Positions 53,601 to 62,715 of a stretch of DNA of 64,000 nucleotides are shown here, in pieces (within the stretch, counting starts at the first letter, position 1; every line of letters begins with the position of its first letter). Position numbers and translations under genes: made by a program. The notes beneath the pieces were generated by a model. The model was not told the origin of the DNA and did not search any database. It saw only the letters and a program-made list of their open reading frames with translations. The DNA is from Schoenobius gigantellus (taxonomy: Eukaryota; Arthropoda; Insecta; Lepidoptera; Crambidae): the NCBI GenBank assembly GCA_963935595.1, contig OZ012550.1, forward strand, positions 10,725,001 to 10,789,000, read 5' to 3'.

Positions 53601-56267
53601 TCAAATCAATCTTTTTTTTTTTTTTTTTTTTTTATTACTAATTTAACATTCCACAGACTCGTGGTCCGTGCTCTTTTCATGGAATCTTCTCATTGTGATC
53701 TATTTTATTATAATTATTATATTAAGACTTACGACTACTTTTTACTCCTAATCTAAGGTGAGTTGCGCAACTCAATCAATTTAAAAATTTAAATATATAT
53801 CTTAATAATATCTATTTATACTTATATATACTTAATTATACTCAAATATATATCTTAATAATATTATACTATATGTTAATAATTTATGTATGGACTATTT
53901 CATAAGATTTGGACAGTTAGTATACTCGTATTTGGCATAATATATGTTACGTCTGTTTTTTTTTTTTTTTAGTTACACCAAGGTCGCTCCGCTTGATAGG
54001 GCCCTGAGCACCATTTTTTTATTGTATTCCATGACCACTTCATCTGTTGCTATGCTGGGAAGGGCAATGAGACGTCTAATTGCGTCGTCCTCCTTCAACT
54101 CCCGGTAGAAGTAGGTGCAGGATACCGTGTGTCTGGTAATGGCAACCACCGCGTGAGGGACACTATCATGGACAGGGTTCTTCCTTTCTGCTCCTCTGAG
54201 CACAACCACGTGATCGTACGTTAGTCCCTGTGCTTCGTGAATCGTCAGCAGTCTAGATTGTTCTCCGGCGCCGAACCCTTCCCTCCCATACGCTTCTTTC
54301 TCGTCTTGAGTAAAGGTAAGGAAGAGAGTATTTGGGTTGCCCCTCCGTAACACCACCTCCGATGCCATTCTGCATGTCATGGACCTCAGCACTTGCCGTG
54401 ATGTGTAAATACCCTTGTAGATGTTGTGGAGGGCATACACCACATCCATCGGACTTCGGTGTGTGCAGAGGAGTTTTTCTGTTACCGACGTGATGGCGGC
54501 GGGGCTTCCGTAACGCATCTCGAACAGGTTGTCTCTGTCTATGAAGGGGATCTGATTTGTATCGGTCATTAGTACCAATTCTCTTGCCCCGGTCAGCCTT
54601 GTTGCCATGATGATAGCTCCAAAATGGACTAGGAGAGCTTCGTCCACCAAAAGGCGTTTTGATGCTTCCACACCATTGATGAGAACTGAGGCAATGGTTC
54701 TTATTTTCCCCTTCACGACCGCCCCGAATCGAGTCGTCACTTTGTCCAACAGTTCTTTTGCCGTTTCGAGTGTGCTAGTGATGATCATATCTTCCTTCAT
54801 TTGGAAGTTGTTGAGGAGCCACGTGGTCTTCCCGCAACCCGGCACACCGTCAACCCATTTGATTGCCAGTTTACCCCATGGTTCGGAGATCCAAGTTCCA
54901 CTCACGGATTCCGCCGTTTTTAGAATTCGGTCCTCCAGCATGAAGCGGGTGCACTTGGCAATTACCACTATTGGGTCCTCGATCGGTGTGCAGAATGTGA
55001 TTGCTCCCCTTTCGTCAGTTGCTTCATGATCCACCAGCACCATGCCTGACGTGCCACTGTACGCCGCCATCTGCTTTTTATCTATAGGGCGAGTTCCCGC
55101 CACCACAGTCCCGGTGTCGTTGTTATAGACCACCGCCCTCGCCCCGTCCAGGAGTTCCTGTAGTGACATGCGGGCGTTTATCTGAAATGCCTCAAGTATC
55201 TTGCTGCAGGTGGTGTGTTTTACCTGCAGCGTCGCCCGCAGTGTCCCCAGGTACTCTAGATAGGCGTTGACTAGGTCATCTCCGTCCCGGTCAGTGACTA
55301 TTCTGGATGGCGGTCTCACCCTTCCCATGTCTGCCAGTGTGGTTTTGGGTGAGGAGACCGTTTTATGTTTGGGGACCGAGTCCGGTACTGTCTCACTGCT
55401 TGTTCTACGAGGACGAGCGTGGCCCAGGGCAACAGATATGCCCCTGACGAGGTCGTCTGTCGGGGATTGTCTTTGTGATTGGAGGCGTCTTCTTTCGTTT
55501 GCTTCTTGCATCGCCTCCTCGTGTTGCCTTTGTGCCCGGGCTGAGCCACTTTCTGTTAGTTCATTGCGTGGAGTCTGCTCGTGGTCTTTGAGCAGAAAGT
55601 CGAGGTTTTGGCCTCTTCCCTCGTACACGATAATTTTGTGTTTTCGGGAGGCCTCCAATAAGGGAGTGTAATCGGACACTTTCCCTTTCTCGAGATCTAC
55701 CTTCATGACATCCACGCTGATGACTCTTGGGTCTCCGTCCATGTTTAACAGCAGTTCCCCCGCTATAGTAAAGGACGACTTGTCAATGTGCCAGTCCAGG
55801 AGCAGGATCGACTTATTCCTGAAACGTACAATCCGGCATTTTTGCCCTGCGAGCATCACCTCAGGCATTGCATCAAACACTTTTCTTTTAATGGTCGCCC
55901 TGGTAGTGCTGCCTTTTAGCAGGACTGCTAGGCCAGGTGATATGGCAACGTGCTTCCTTGTTCTGGACATACAGAAACTAATGCCAATCCTTTCTCCTGC
56001 ACTATCCATGAACAACGCCACAGCCCTTGTGAGGAGACCTACTGTTCCTTTTTCTCCGTCGCTCAACCACTGCATTTGCGTTATCGTTGGGGCCACGTAA
56101 GATTCTCGCGTTCGTGGTGCCATATTTACCGACCCATCATCACCCCCCTGCGCTGGTGGAGTACAGTTCTGGTTTCGCTGTGTTGCCAGATCGGCTGCTA
56201 TTTGTATAAACTGCACTAAGGGTGGTTTTGCCTTTTCAAAATCAATCAATCTTATCAAATCAATCTT
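53601..56267 (-). mobile_element. LINE-mobilised retrocopy with 13-bp target duplication and poly(A)
   Basis: TCAAATCAATCTT occurs at 53601-53613 and 56255-56267. Next to the left copy is a run of 22 T (53612-53633), that is, a poly(A) tail on the minus strand. The inferred nick TCTT/ATAA fits LINE target-primed insertion. The 2.6-kb insert holds the helicase ORF, a short A-run directly after its stop (53957-53972) and an AT-rich 3' UTR. It looks like a reverse-transcribed polyadenylated RNA. Confidence 0.85.
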
Positions 56268-56282
56268 ATAATAGTCTGACAT
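53973..56282 (-). CDS. Endogenous viral-type superfamily 1 RNA helicase, uninterrupted ORF
   Basis: A frame of 769 codons without a stop. Residues about 475-720 form a superfamily 1 helicase of the alphavirus-like type: Walker A DGVPGCGKTT (478-487), Walker B LLVDEA (544-549), motif III TDTNQIPF (573-580), THRSP (607-611), motif V TIHEAQG (680-686) and motif VI AITRHT (714-719). The motif wording is closest to plant tobamovirus and insect virga-like replicases. No methyltransferase or polymerase domain is present. Residues 54-470 have no domain I can name; 240-330 is low-complexity and polar. Because the target duplication falls inside codons 6-10, the first eight or so codons are host flank; the original start is more likely Met54 (56123), in an AATATGG context, giving 716 residues. 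It may be a viral fossil kept open by recency or a transcribed, domesticated gene. Confidence 0.85.
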   Translation of the reverse strand: MSDYYKIDLIRLIDFEKAKPPLVQFIQIAADLATQRNQNCTPPAQGGDDGSVNMAPRTRESYVAPTITQMQWLSDGEKGTVGLLTRAVALFMDSAGERIGISFCMSRTRKHVAISPGLAVLLKGSTTRATIKRKVFDAMPEVMLAGQKCRIVRFRNKSILLLDWHIDKSSFTIAGELLLNMDGDPRVISVDVMKVDLEKGKVSDYTPLLEASRKHKIIVYEGRGQNLDFLLKDHEQTPRNELTESGSARAQRQHEEAMQEANERRRLQSQRQSPTDDLVRGISVALGHARPRRTSSETVPDSVPKHKTVSSPKTTLADMGRVRPPSRIVTDRDGDDLVNAYLEYLGTLRATLQVKHTTCSKILEAFQINARMSLQELLDGARAVVYNNDTGTVVAGTRPIDKKQMAAYSGTSGMVLVDHEATDERGAITFCTPIEDPIVVIAKCTRFMLEDRILKTAESVSGTWISEPWGKLAIKWVDGVPGCGKTTWLLNNFQMKEDMIITSTLETAKELLDKVTTRFGAVVKGKIRTIASVLINGVEASKRLLVDEALLVHFGAIIMATRLTGARELVLMTDTNQIPFIDRDNLFEMRYGSPAAITSVTEKLLCTHRSPMDVVYALHNIYKGIYTSRQVLRSMTCRMASEVVLRRGNPNTLFLTFTQDEKEAYGREGFGAGEQSRLLTIHEAQGLTYDHVVVLRGAERKNPVHDSVPHAVVAITRHTVSCTYFYRELKEDDAIRRLIALPSIATDEVVMEYNKKMVLRALSSGATLV

Positions 56283-57088
56283 GATTGTTATCTGACAGAA
56301 ATTGGCGAATGCATAGAAGCAGTAATATTGATAACATAATAATCTCTCATCCGTCTTTGGTTATTGCATAATTAATTCTTGAAAGTGATTTTAAAATTTA
56401 TATAGCTAGTTTTCTTCTATTAGAATTTTAATAATGATTTTCAATTTCACTTGGTTATGAACAGTAACATTTTGAATAATGCTTTGAAAAGAAAAACGTC
56501 ATTTTTCGATTTCGAAGAGCGGTGTCTGCTTCACAAACTTGTGTTGTTGACATTTCCCGCAATGATATTTACAGAGTTGTTTAATAATAATGCAAATTTT
56601 AAATTGTACTACGACATATCTACACTAATATTATAAAGAGGTAAAGTTTGTGATTTTTTGAGTTTATTAGAAGAAACCTCTGGAACTACTGAACCGATTT
56701 TGAAAATTATTTTGCTAGTTAAAAGCAGCATTATTTCAGAGTGACATATATAAGTGACTCGTCGTGGAATTTTTTATTTAAAAAATCGGCGGGCGGGTCG
56801 CCACTATTATAAAAAAAGGAAATTTATTGCCACAATGTGAGTTTCACTTGACAAAAACTATTCAAAATAATTATTGTTTTAACAGCTTCTAGTAAATACT
56901 GATTTAGTGTGCAATATTCACTAAAGGGTCATGTACCTATAGGCACTATACGAATACTCAGTAGGTAGGTAAATATACAATAAAGTTTTTTTTAAATATA
57001 AAGATCTAACAAAATATAAAATTTTGTAAAAAAATCTTGTAACATATTGATTAGCTTGTTGTGAACATTATCAGAAAATTTATAAATC
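56283..57088 (+). CDS. Possible small exon(s), unknown protein (56457-56636)
   Basis: The frame from ATG 56457 reads NSNILNNALKRKTSFFDFEE and continues with an amphipathic, plausible protein pattern to 56636. Its end runs into a dispersed repeat (56619-56815), so the true exon would stop earlier. It could be joined to the frame at 57107-57376. I do not recognise the protein. Confidence 0.3.
56619..56815 (+). repeat. Helitron-like repeat copy (CTACACTAATATTATAAAG)
   Basis: Blocks ACACTAATATTATAAAGAGG, CTCTGGAACTACTGAACCG and GGCGGGCGGGTCGCC are those of a frequent lepidopteran non-autonomous repeat. The 3' end is truncated. Confidence 0.6.
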
Positions 57089-57106
57089 TTGATTCTTGAC
57101 TTACAG

Positions 57107-57376
57107 ATAAAACTTTTTGAAAATATTAACATACACGATGGAAATGATAGCGATCTAACTCGATTTTTTCAAAACAATGTACGATACGTAAAACTTATTA
57201 CTGATCCTGAAATGGTATCAATAACGGTTTACAAAACAATCTATAAAAAAAATCGATCTTTCCAGCTTCCATTTACATTTAATATAATGACGAGATTGCG
57301 ATCGCCGTGTAATATCGATTGGTTCGAAGTGGCGAGGACGGCACTTCTTCTATCAATAATTAAAAAAAAAGTTTAA
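57107..57376 (+). CDS. Possible exon, unknown protein (~89 codons)
   Basis: GATTCTTGACTTACAG at 57091-57106 is a good splice acceptor. Behind it the frame IKLFENINIHDGNDSDLTRF runs to a TAA at 57374-57376, ending SIIKKKV. Composition is protein-like (Phe, Asn, Arg and charged residues mixed), and no repeat overlaps it. It may be the second exon of a gene beginning at 56457. Function unknown, and I could not match it to a family. Confidence 0.35.
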   Translation: MKLFENINIHDGNDSDLTRFFQNNVRYVKLITDPEMVSITVYKTIYKKNRSFQLPFTFNIMTRLRSPCNIDWFEVARTALLLSIIKKKV

Positions 57377-58109
57377 ATATTAAATACATTATAAATTTCT
57401 AAATTCAAATTCTTATGTAAAATTAGTTATGGAAAACATTTAACTTACTATGGTTTATTATGTTATTTTACTTAATATTGAACGAGTGTTATATCGCCAT
57501 ATTCAACGTATGCAGGAAATATCGATGTTTCGTATAGATTCAGCTTATTTTATAAAACATTATTAATACCATTTGATAGAGCTCGTGAAGCATTTTCAGG
57601 ATCGGGCTACATATTTCTGATATCTTACACAGCTTCCATCCTGTATTTGTTAATTTATTGTACAAACTTGCATAAGATTATAAAAATATAAATCTAAATA
57701 TGTAGTAAGAAAAGTAACTATTTAATGTAATCTCTTTCATACACGCCTTTCATTTACAACATAATAATTTAATGAATAGGATTAAGCGATCTATACATAT
57801 GTATATGAAGAATGTATGTTTATATCTGTTGAATAAAAACAAGCAAAAATAATACTTAATAATGTCATAAACTTACAGAAGTCGCTCTGTGATCTTCCGT
57901 TTTCTTATTGCATATCTCAACATAATTGTGATCGCTTACAATTTGATAGTCATTGCGGCGTCTGTACAATGACAACTGTCTTTTTACAAAGCAACGATGC
58001 ATACGTATACATTGACTGTTAAGTTAAATGCCACCATGGCATGTTAAGTTATAAATAAGCCGTCGGTTCACGGAAAAAAATAAGGAATTTATATGTTGCT
58101 GTATGTTAG
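57377..58109. other. No gene; fragment of MITE family at 57925-58005
   Basis: AT-rich. At 57925-58005, GTGATCGCTTACAATTTGAT and CTTTTTACAAAGCAACGATG recall the interior of MITE copies A to C, but no ends are left. Confidence 0.4.
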
Positions 58110-58563
58110 GGCAAAGCTGGTTCACGAAATTTGATGGAAAGATTAAGCTTTCAGTGTGAAGTAATGATGTAGGTAGATTTTGTTTACAACAATAGCTACA
58201 CTAAAAAGAGATAATGAAACAAGAAAAACAGAAAAGGAATTTTATTTATTTATTGTTGTACAAAACATTTAATTTCGTATGGAGAAAATGGTAATGTCGT
58301 AAATTGAAAAATGACTTGGTCGCTGTAAAAGAATCCTAAATTATTTAGTTTTTTTTTAAGAATGATCAAGCCGCAGTAACCATTTTTTATTTAGGCTTAA
58401 TATCAAAATTATCTTCCATTTGACGTGGACGATTTCATAATTTCAACGACAGTTATGTGCTTTTAACAACAAGAACTTTTTTATTGCTCTAACATAAAAG
58501 CCTGTTAGATTTTTAGTGGCGACAATTGAAGCTATTAACGGGTAGATTTCGTGAACTAGCCTT
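58110..58563. mobile_element. MITE with GGC.A.GCT.GTTCACGAAAT ends
   Basis: The ends GGCAAAGCTGGTTCACGAAA and AAGGCTAGTTCACGAAATC (inverse, at 58563) are inverted repeats of about 25 bp around an AT-rich core. Non-coding. Confidence 0.6.
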
Positions 58564-58905
58564 TAATACATAAACCGCATCGTTTTTGTTTCAGAGCCTA
58601 TAACCAAAGTGTCATTCGCTTTCGAAAGTATCGAACGGCAATATATGATGATGAGAATGATTCGTAACGTGGAAGTAATGTGGAATCATTGCCATTAATT
58701 GCTGTTGAATACCTACGTTTTTACGAAACGAACGCAAATATTACTTTGGCTTTGGACGCACAGGTGTCAGTATATTCCTGGCGTTGTATTGGAAAATAAT
58801 CTTGTCATTACTTATATCGATTATTATAATATTAAGTTACGATTGGCTCCATAATCTTAAAATGACAATTCTATATAATCAAATTACAAAACTTTTTAGA
58901 AATAC
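58564..58905. other. No gene seen
   Basis: TTTTTGTTTCAG/AGCC at about 58594 looks like a splice acceptor, but no convincing frame follows. Confidence 0.4.
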
Positions 58906-60099
58906 TATAGTCTATTCAAGATAGTCTCGAAGTTTTCCGTTTCATGCATACTTACTAGTTTCCATGATTAAAAATATAACATCTTCGGTTATTTTTATCA
59001 ACAGTGCAACAATTAATTTCACATTAAAAAGAAATATGAATATCAGTCCAGTTAAATATAATTTATTTATAATACTGAAAAATATTTGTTAAGTAGGTAG
59101 GGTAGATGCGCCTGTTTCCCGACCACTGCCTATTTTCGACCATTTAACGGTCCTCCCTTGTTAAATGATCGAAAATAGTAATATTGGTATACTTGCATCA
59201 CCAAAACATAAACAAGTAGCAACCTGAATACATTGTTCCCCCCCACACACACAAACTAGAAGAATTGAACGAAAGCTGCGAAAACTAACCAATTATTTGT
59301 CTGAGGTTAGCAGCGGAGAGCGTCACATGCGTTGAATATTAAGAAAAAAATAGTAAGGTGCCACTACTTGTACGGAAAGTTTTTAATTAATCTTAAGTAA
59401 AATTGGATTATTTATTGTTTGTGCAGCTAGTTTATGACCTTTATTGTGTGGATTAATTAGATTTTAACGTAAATTTCATGACCAAATTCATAAAATGAGG
59501 TGGTCAAGAAATGGTACACGCTTTACTCAAAAAATTCAGTTTTCGACCGGGTGGTCGAAAAATAGGTAAGGCACCTACAAATAAGATTTCTATGTTGTTT
59601 TAAAATGTATGGAAAGATATTAAATCTAATTTGATAATGTGAGCTTTATTTACATATATTATCTAATGGCCAATTTTCGTCCATTATTTTACTTTGTTAA
59701 TATAAACTAAATATGACAAACAATGTTGTTGGTCGAAAATTAGAAATATGGTATAATCATCCCAGTTTCCGACTGCCTTTTTTCGTTTAGCTAAAATCAA
59801 AAAAATTGAATTAATTATTCAAAACTATTTGAATGAATTCTAATTAACTCCCACTTCTTAATCAAAATAAATTTTAAATTGTGTTTACTTTTTAAATAAA
59901 TACTTCGAAAATTCGAAAAGTCATGTTGGTCGAAAATTGGGTACCTACTTATAGTGTAAAATTATTCCAATTATCGACCGTTTTTTGGTTAGTTAAAGTT
60001 TAAAGTTAATTAAAGCTATTTCATAAATATTATTATACATTCTAATTAGAAATTCATAGTAAAAATATTAAAATATAATTAGTAATATTCAAGCAAGCT

Positions 60100-60450
60100 G
60101 GGGATGAAATGACCCGGCCGGCCGACAACCGGTTGGGAGACATTACTTTTCTACCCCTGGCCTGCCCGTCTGGGGCATTATTGCACTTGGCGACCCCTCC
60201 GTAGAGTAAGACCCTGCGCTTGGGTCAGTGATGCTGGCTCACCGTCGTGCCAGTCTGCAGTGGGCGCACTCGGGGAATGGCTAACGCCGATCCTGATTGT
60301 GCCTCTATGGAGTTAAAAGTTGCTGGAGGGTGGTTAAGTCAGGTATGGGGTTAATATCCGAGTCCAATGGCATATCCTTGGGGCGGCCTTGTCAGCTTTT
60401 CAGTCCCTTGTCGAATCGTAAAGAGATTACCCCTCCTTAAAAAAAAGGTT
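60100..60450 (+). repeat. GC-rich LINE 3' UTR fragment with A-tail
   Basis: It is GC-richer than its surroundings and ends GAGATTACCCCTCCTT plus eight A. It has the look of the 3' untranslated end of a non-LTR element. No ORF. Confidence 0.5.
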
Positions 60451-60529
60451 AGATATTGTGACCACATGAATCTGAATTAAAACTGCATGTTTTCATACTC
60501 CGGATTTGATTAGGAATAAATAGACGTCC

Positions 60530-62122
60530 GATTAGGACCCGTTGACGAAGTTGACCAAAGCAAACGGAGAAATCGTCGCTTCGAAATCGGAGATTTTTTC
60601 CGAAGTTAGCACTAGCACCTTCTACAGTCAGCTATACGCGTCGCACTCACCCCGTCCCGCGCCGGATGAGAAGGATCCAAAAGCCATCTTAACCCGCCAT
60701 GCAACGAAGGATCTCCCAGACATCAGCCTAGACGAAATCGAGAAGGCTCTTGGGCAACTTAAAAATGGAAAAGCCCCGGGGGAGGATGGAGTCACAACGG
60801 AGCTTCTGAAAGCTGCTGGCAAGCCGATAATGAAGGAGCTCCAGCGTATATTTAATTCTATTCTTTTCTCCGGGAGAACTCCTAAGGCATGGCACATGGA
60901 TTTTAGGCGTATTGTTCTTCAAGAAGGGCGACAAGACTTTGTTGAAGAACTATCGACTAATTTCACTCATGAGCCATGTCTATAAGTTGTTTTCAAGAGT
61001 CGTCTCGAACCGTCTTACACGAAGACTTGACGAAGCAACCTCCGGAGCAGGCCGGGTTCCGACGGAGTTAAATCACCATAGACCACATTCACACAGTAAG
61101 GCAGGTTATACAGAAGACCAATGAGTATAACCAACCCCTGTGCATGGCATTTGTGGGCTATGAGAAAGCTTTTGACTCCGTCGAGACCTGGTCTGTTCTA
61201 GAGTCTTTGCAGAGGTGCCAAGTTGATTGGCGATATATGTTCGTCGTTGTCCAGAATGGTCAAACTGAGCCTATCCTTCTGTGACGTGGTGTGAGGCCGG
61301 GGGATGTAATATCACCGAAACTCTTTTCTCCGCTGCGCTGCAGGATGTATTCGGAACGCTCAACTGGACAGGACGTGGCATTAATATAAACGGCGAGTGC
61401 ATCTCACACTTACGATTCGCGGACGATATCGTCATTATGGCTGAAACTCTGATCGGTCTCTGGATAAACTTGGATAAAACCAAGGTCATGTTCAACGAGC
61501 TCGTTGATCTGGGACAGGTTGTAGTAAATTGAGTATCTCTCGAAGTTGTACAGGAATATGTGTACCTAGGGCAAACTCTTCAACTAGGCAGAAACAACTT
61601 CGAGAGGGAAGCCAACAGAAGAATTCGGCTGGGCTGGGCAGCATTTCGTAAGCTTCGACATGTCTTCTCGTCACCCATTTCTCAATGTCTTAAGTCGAAA
61701 GTCTTCGACCAGTGCGTCCTCCCAGTCATGACATACAGTGCCGAGACGTGGATACTCACGGCTCGACTAGTCCACCAATTTAAAGTCACTAAGCGTGCTA
61801 TGGAAAGAGCTATACTCGGAGTATCTCTGAAAGACCGTATCAGAAATGATGTGATCCGTCAGAGAACCAAAGTCACCGACATAGCCCACCGAATTAGTAA
61901 ACTGAAATGGCAGTGGGCTGGCCTAATGAGCCGCAGAACTGACGGCCGTTGGAGTCGTAAGGTGCTTGAGTGGAGACCGCGACTCGGTAAACGTAGTGTG
62001 GGACGCCCTGCGACAAGATGGGATGACGATATATGTAGGCTGGCTGGAGCGGTGGCGTGCATTAGGGGAGACATATGTCCAGCAGTGGACGAGTGTAGGT
62101 CGATGATGATGATTAGGACCCG
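60530..62122 (+). mobile_element. 5'-truncated RTE-clade LINE with 12-bp target duplication
   Basis: GATTAGGACCCG occurs at 60530-60541 and 62111-62122. The insert between them ends in GTCCAGCAGTGGACGAG and a GATGATGATGAT tail, the hallmark of lepidopteran RTE elements. The copy begins inside ORF2. Confidence 0.92.
60542..62110 (+). pseudogene. RTE reverse transcriptase remnant
   Basis: Reverse transcriptase that copies LINE RNA at the target. Successive blocks, in shifting frames, are LKNGKAPGEDGVTTELLKAA (to 60985), FKKGDK..LKNYRLISLMSH (60912-61010), FVGYEKAFDSVETW, the catalytic LRFADDIVIMAE at about 61410-61445, and VYLGQTL. The after-palm region is open from 61560 to 62162 (LPVMTYSAETWILTARLV, RAMERAILGVSLKDRIRNDV, KLKWQWAGLMSRRTDGRW). 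At least three frameshifts or stops (about 60920, 61060 and 61283) make it inactive. Confidence 0.9.
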
Positions 62123-62715
62123 GGTTCAAATAGACACAGCCTTAATAAATATTAAAAGCTGATTATTTTAGTATTTTTATTAAAAAAAAAAAATATTCTA
62201 TCATACTTTTATTCATAAAAATCTTTCTTAATTAATTGGTCGAAAACTGGTCAACAGATGGACGAAAACTAGAATTTTTGGTCGAAAACTGGTAAAATCG
62301 GCAATTTGACGCTTGGATTTAATAATAAAAAAAACTGTTAATTTGACTATTATAAAATATATAATTATTAAAAATAGACTATATGAGGAGTTACCACAAT
62401 TTATTTTGATACAAAATACATGTCAGAACACACATATTTTTATTCCCAAAGTTGGCAACTCCACTAATTGGTCGAAAACAGGCTAATCTACCCTATGTAT
62501 TTGAATCGTGAATCGGAAACTTATACTTTACACAAATATTAAAAAAAACAATAATTTTTTCAGAATTATAATTTCATTAAACTGGACTGATATTCTTGTT
62601 TTTATTTATAATGTTGAATTAATTATTGCATTTTTGATAAAAATAACCTAAGTATGCATGAAACGAAAAACTTCGAACTGTCACGGAAACCATCTTTTCT
62701 TGAATAGACTATAAG

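Larger units (their letters stand above)
59098..62495. mobile_element. Word-rich element (GGTCGAAAA), TA flanks, carrying an RTE LINE
   Basis: The ends GGGTAGATGCGCCTGTTTCC and its near inverse (CTAATCTACCC) are flanked by TA. GGTCGAAAA or its complement recurs about a dozen times near both ends (59130-59960 and 62235-62485). It is split by a LINE tail at about 60100-60450 and the RTE copy at 60542-62110. No transposase is visible. Confidence 0.7.
58906..62715. mobile_element. Outer inverted-repeat element (TAGTCTATTCAAGA ends)
   Basis: The left arm (58906-59085) and right arm (about 62530-62715) share TAGTCTATTCAAGA, CCGTTTCATGCATACTTA, GGTTATTTTTATCAA and AATATCAGTCCAGTT in inverse order. 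They enclose the GGTCGAAAA element. Confidence 0.7.

Noticed and set aside
54607..56219. Plus-strand frames of 89-140 codons opposite the helicase ORF
   Set aside because: Shadows of the long minus-strand ORF, which has all helicase motifs.
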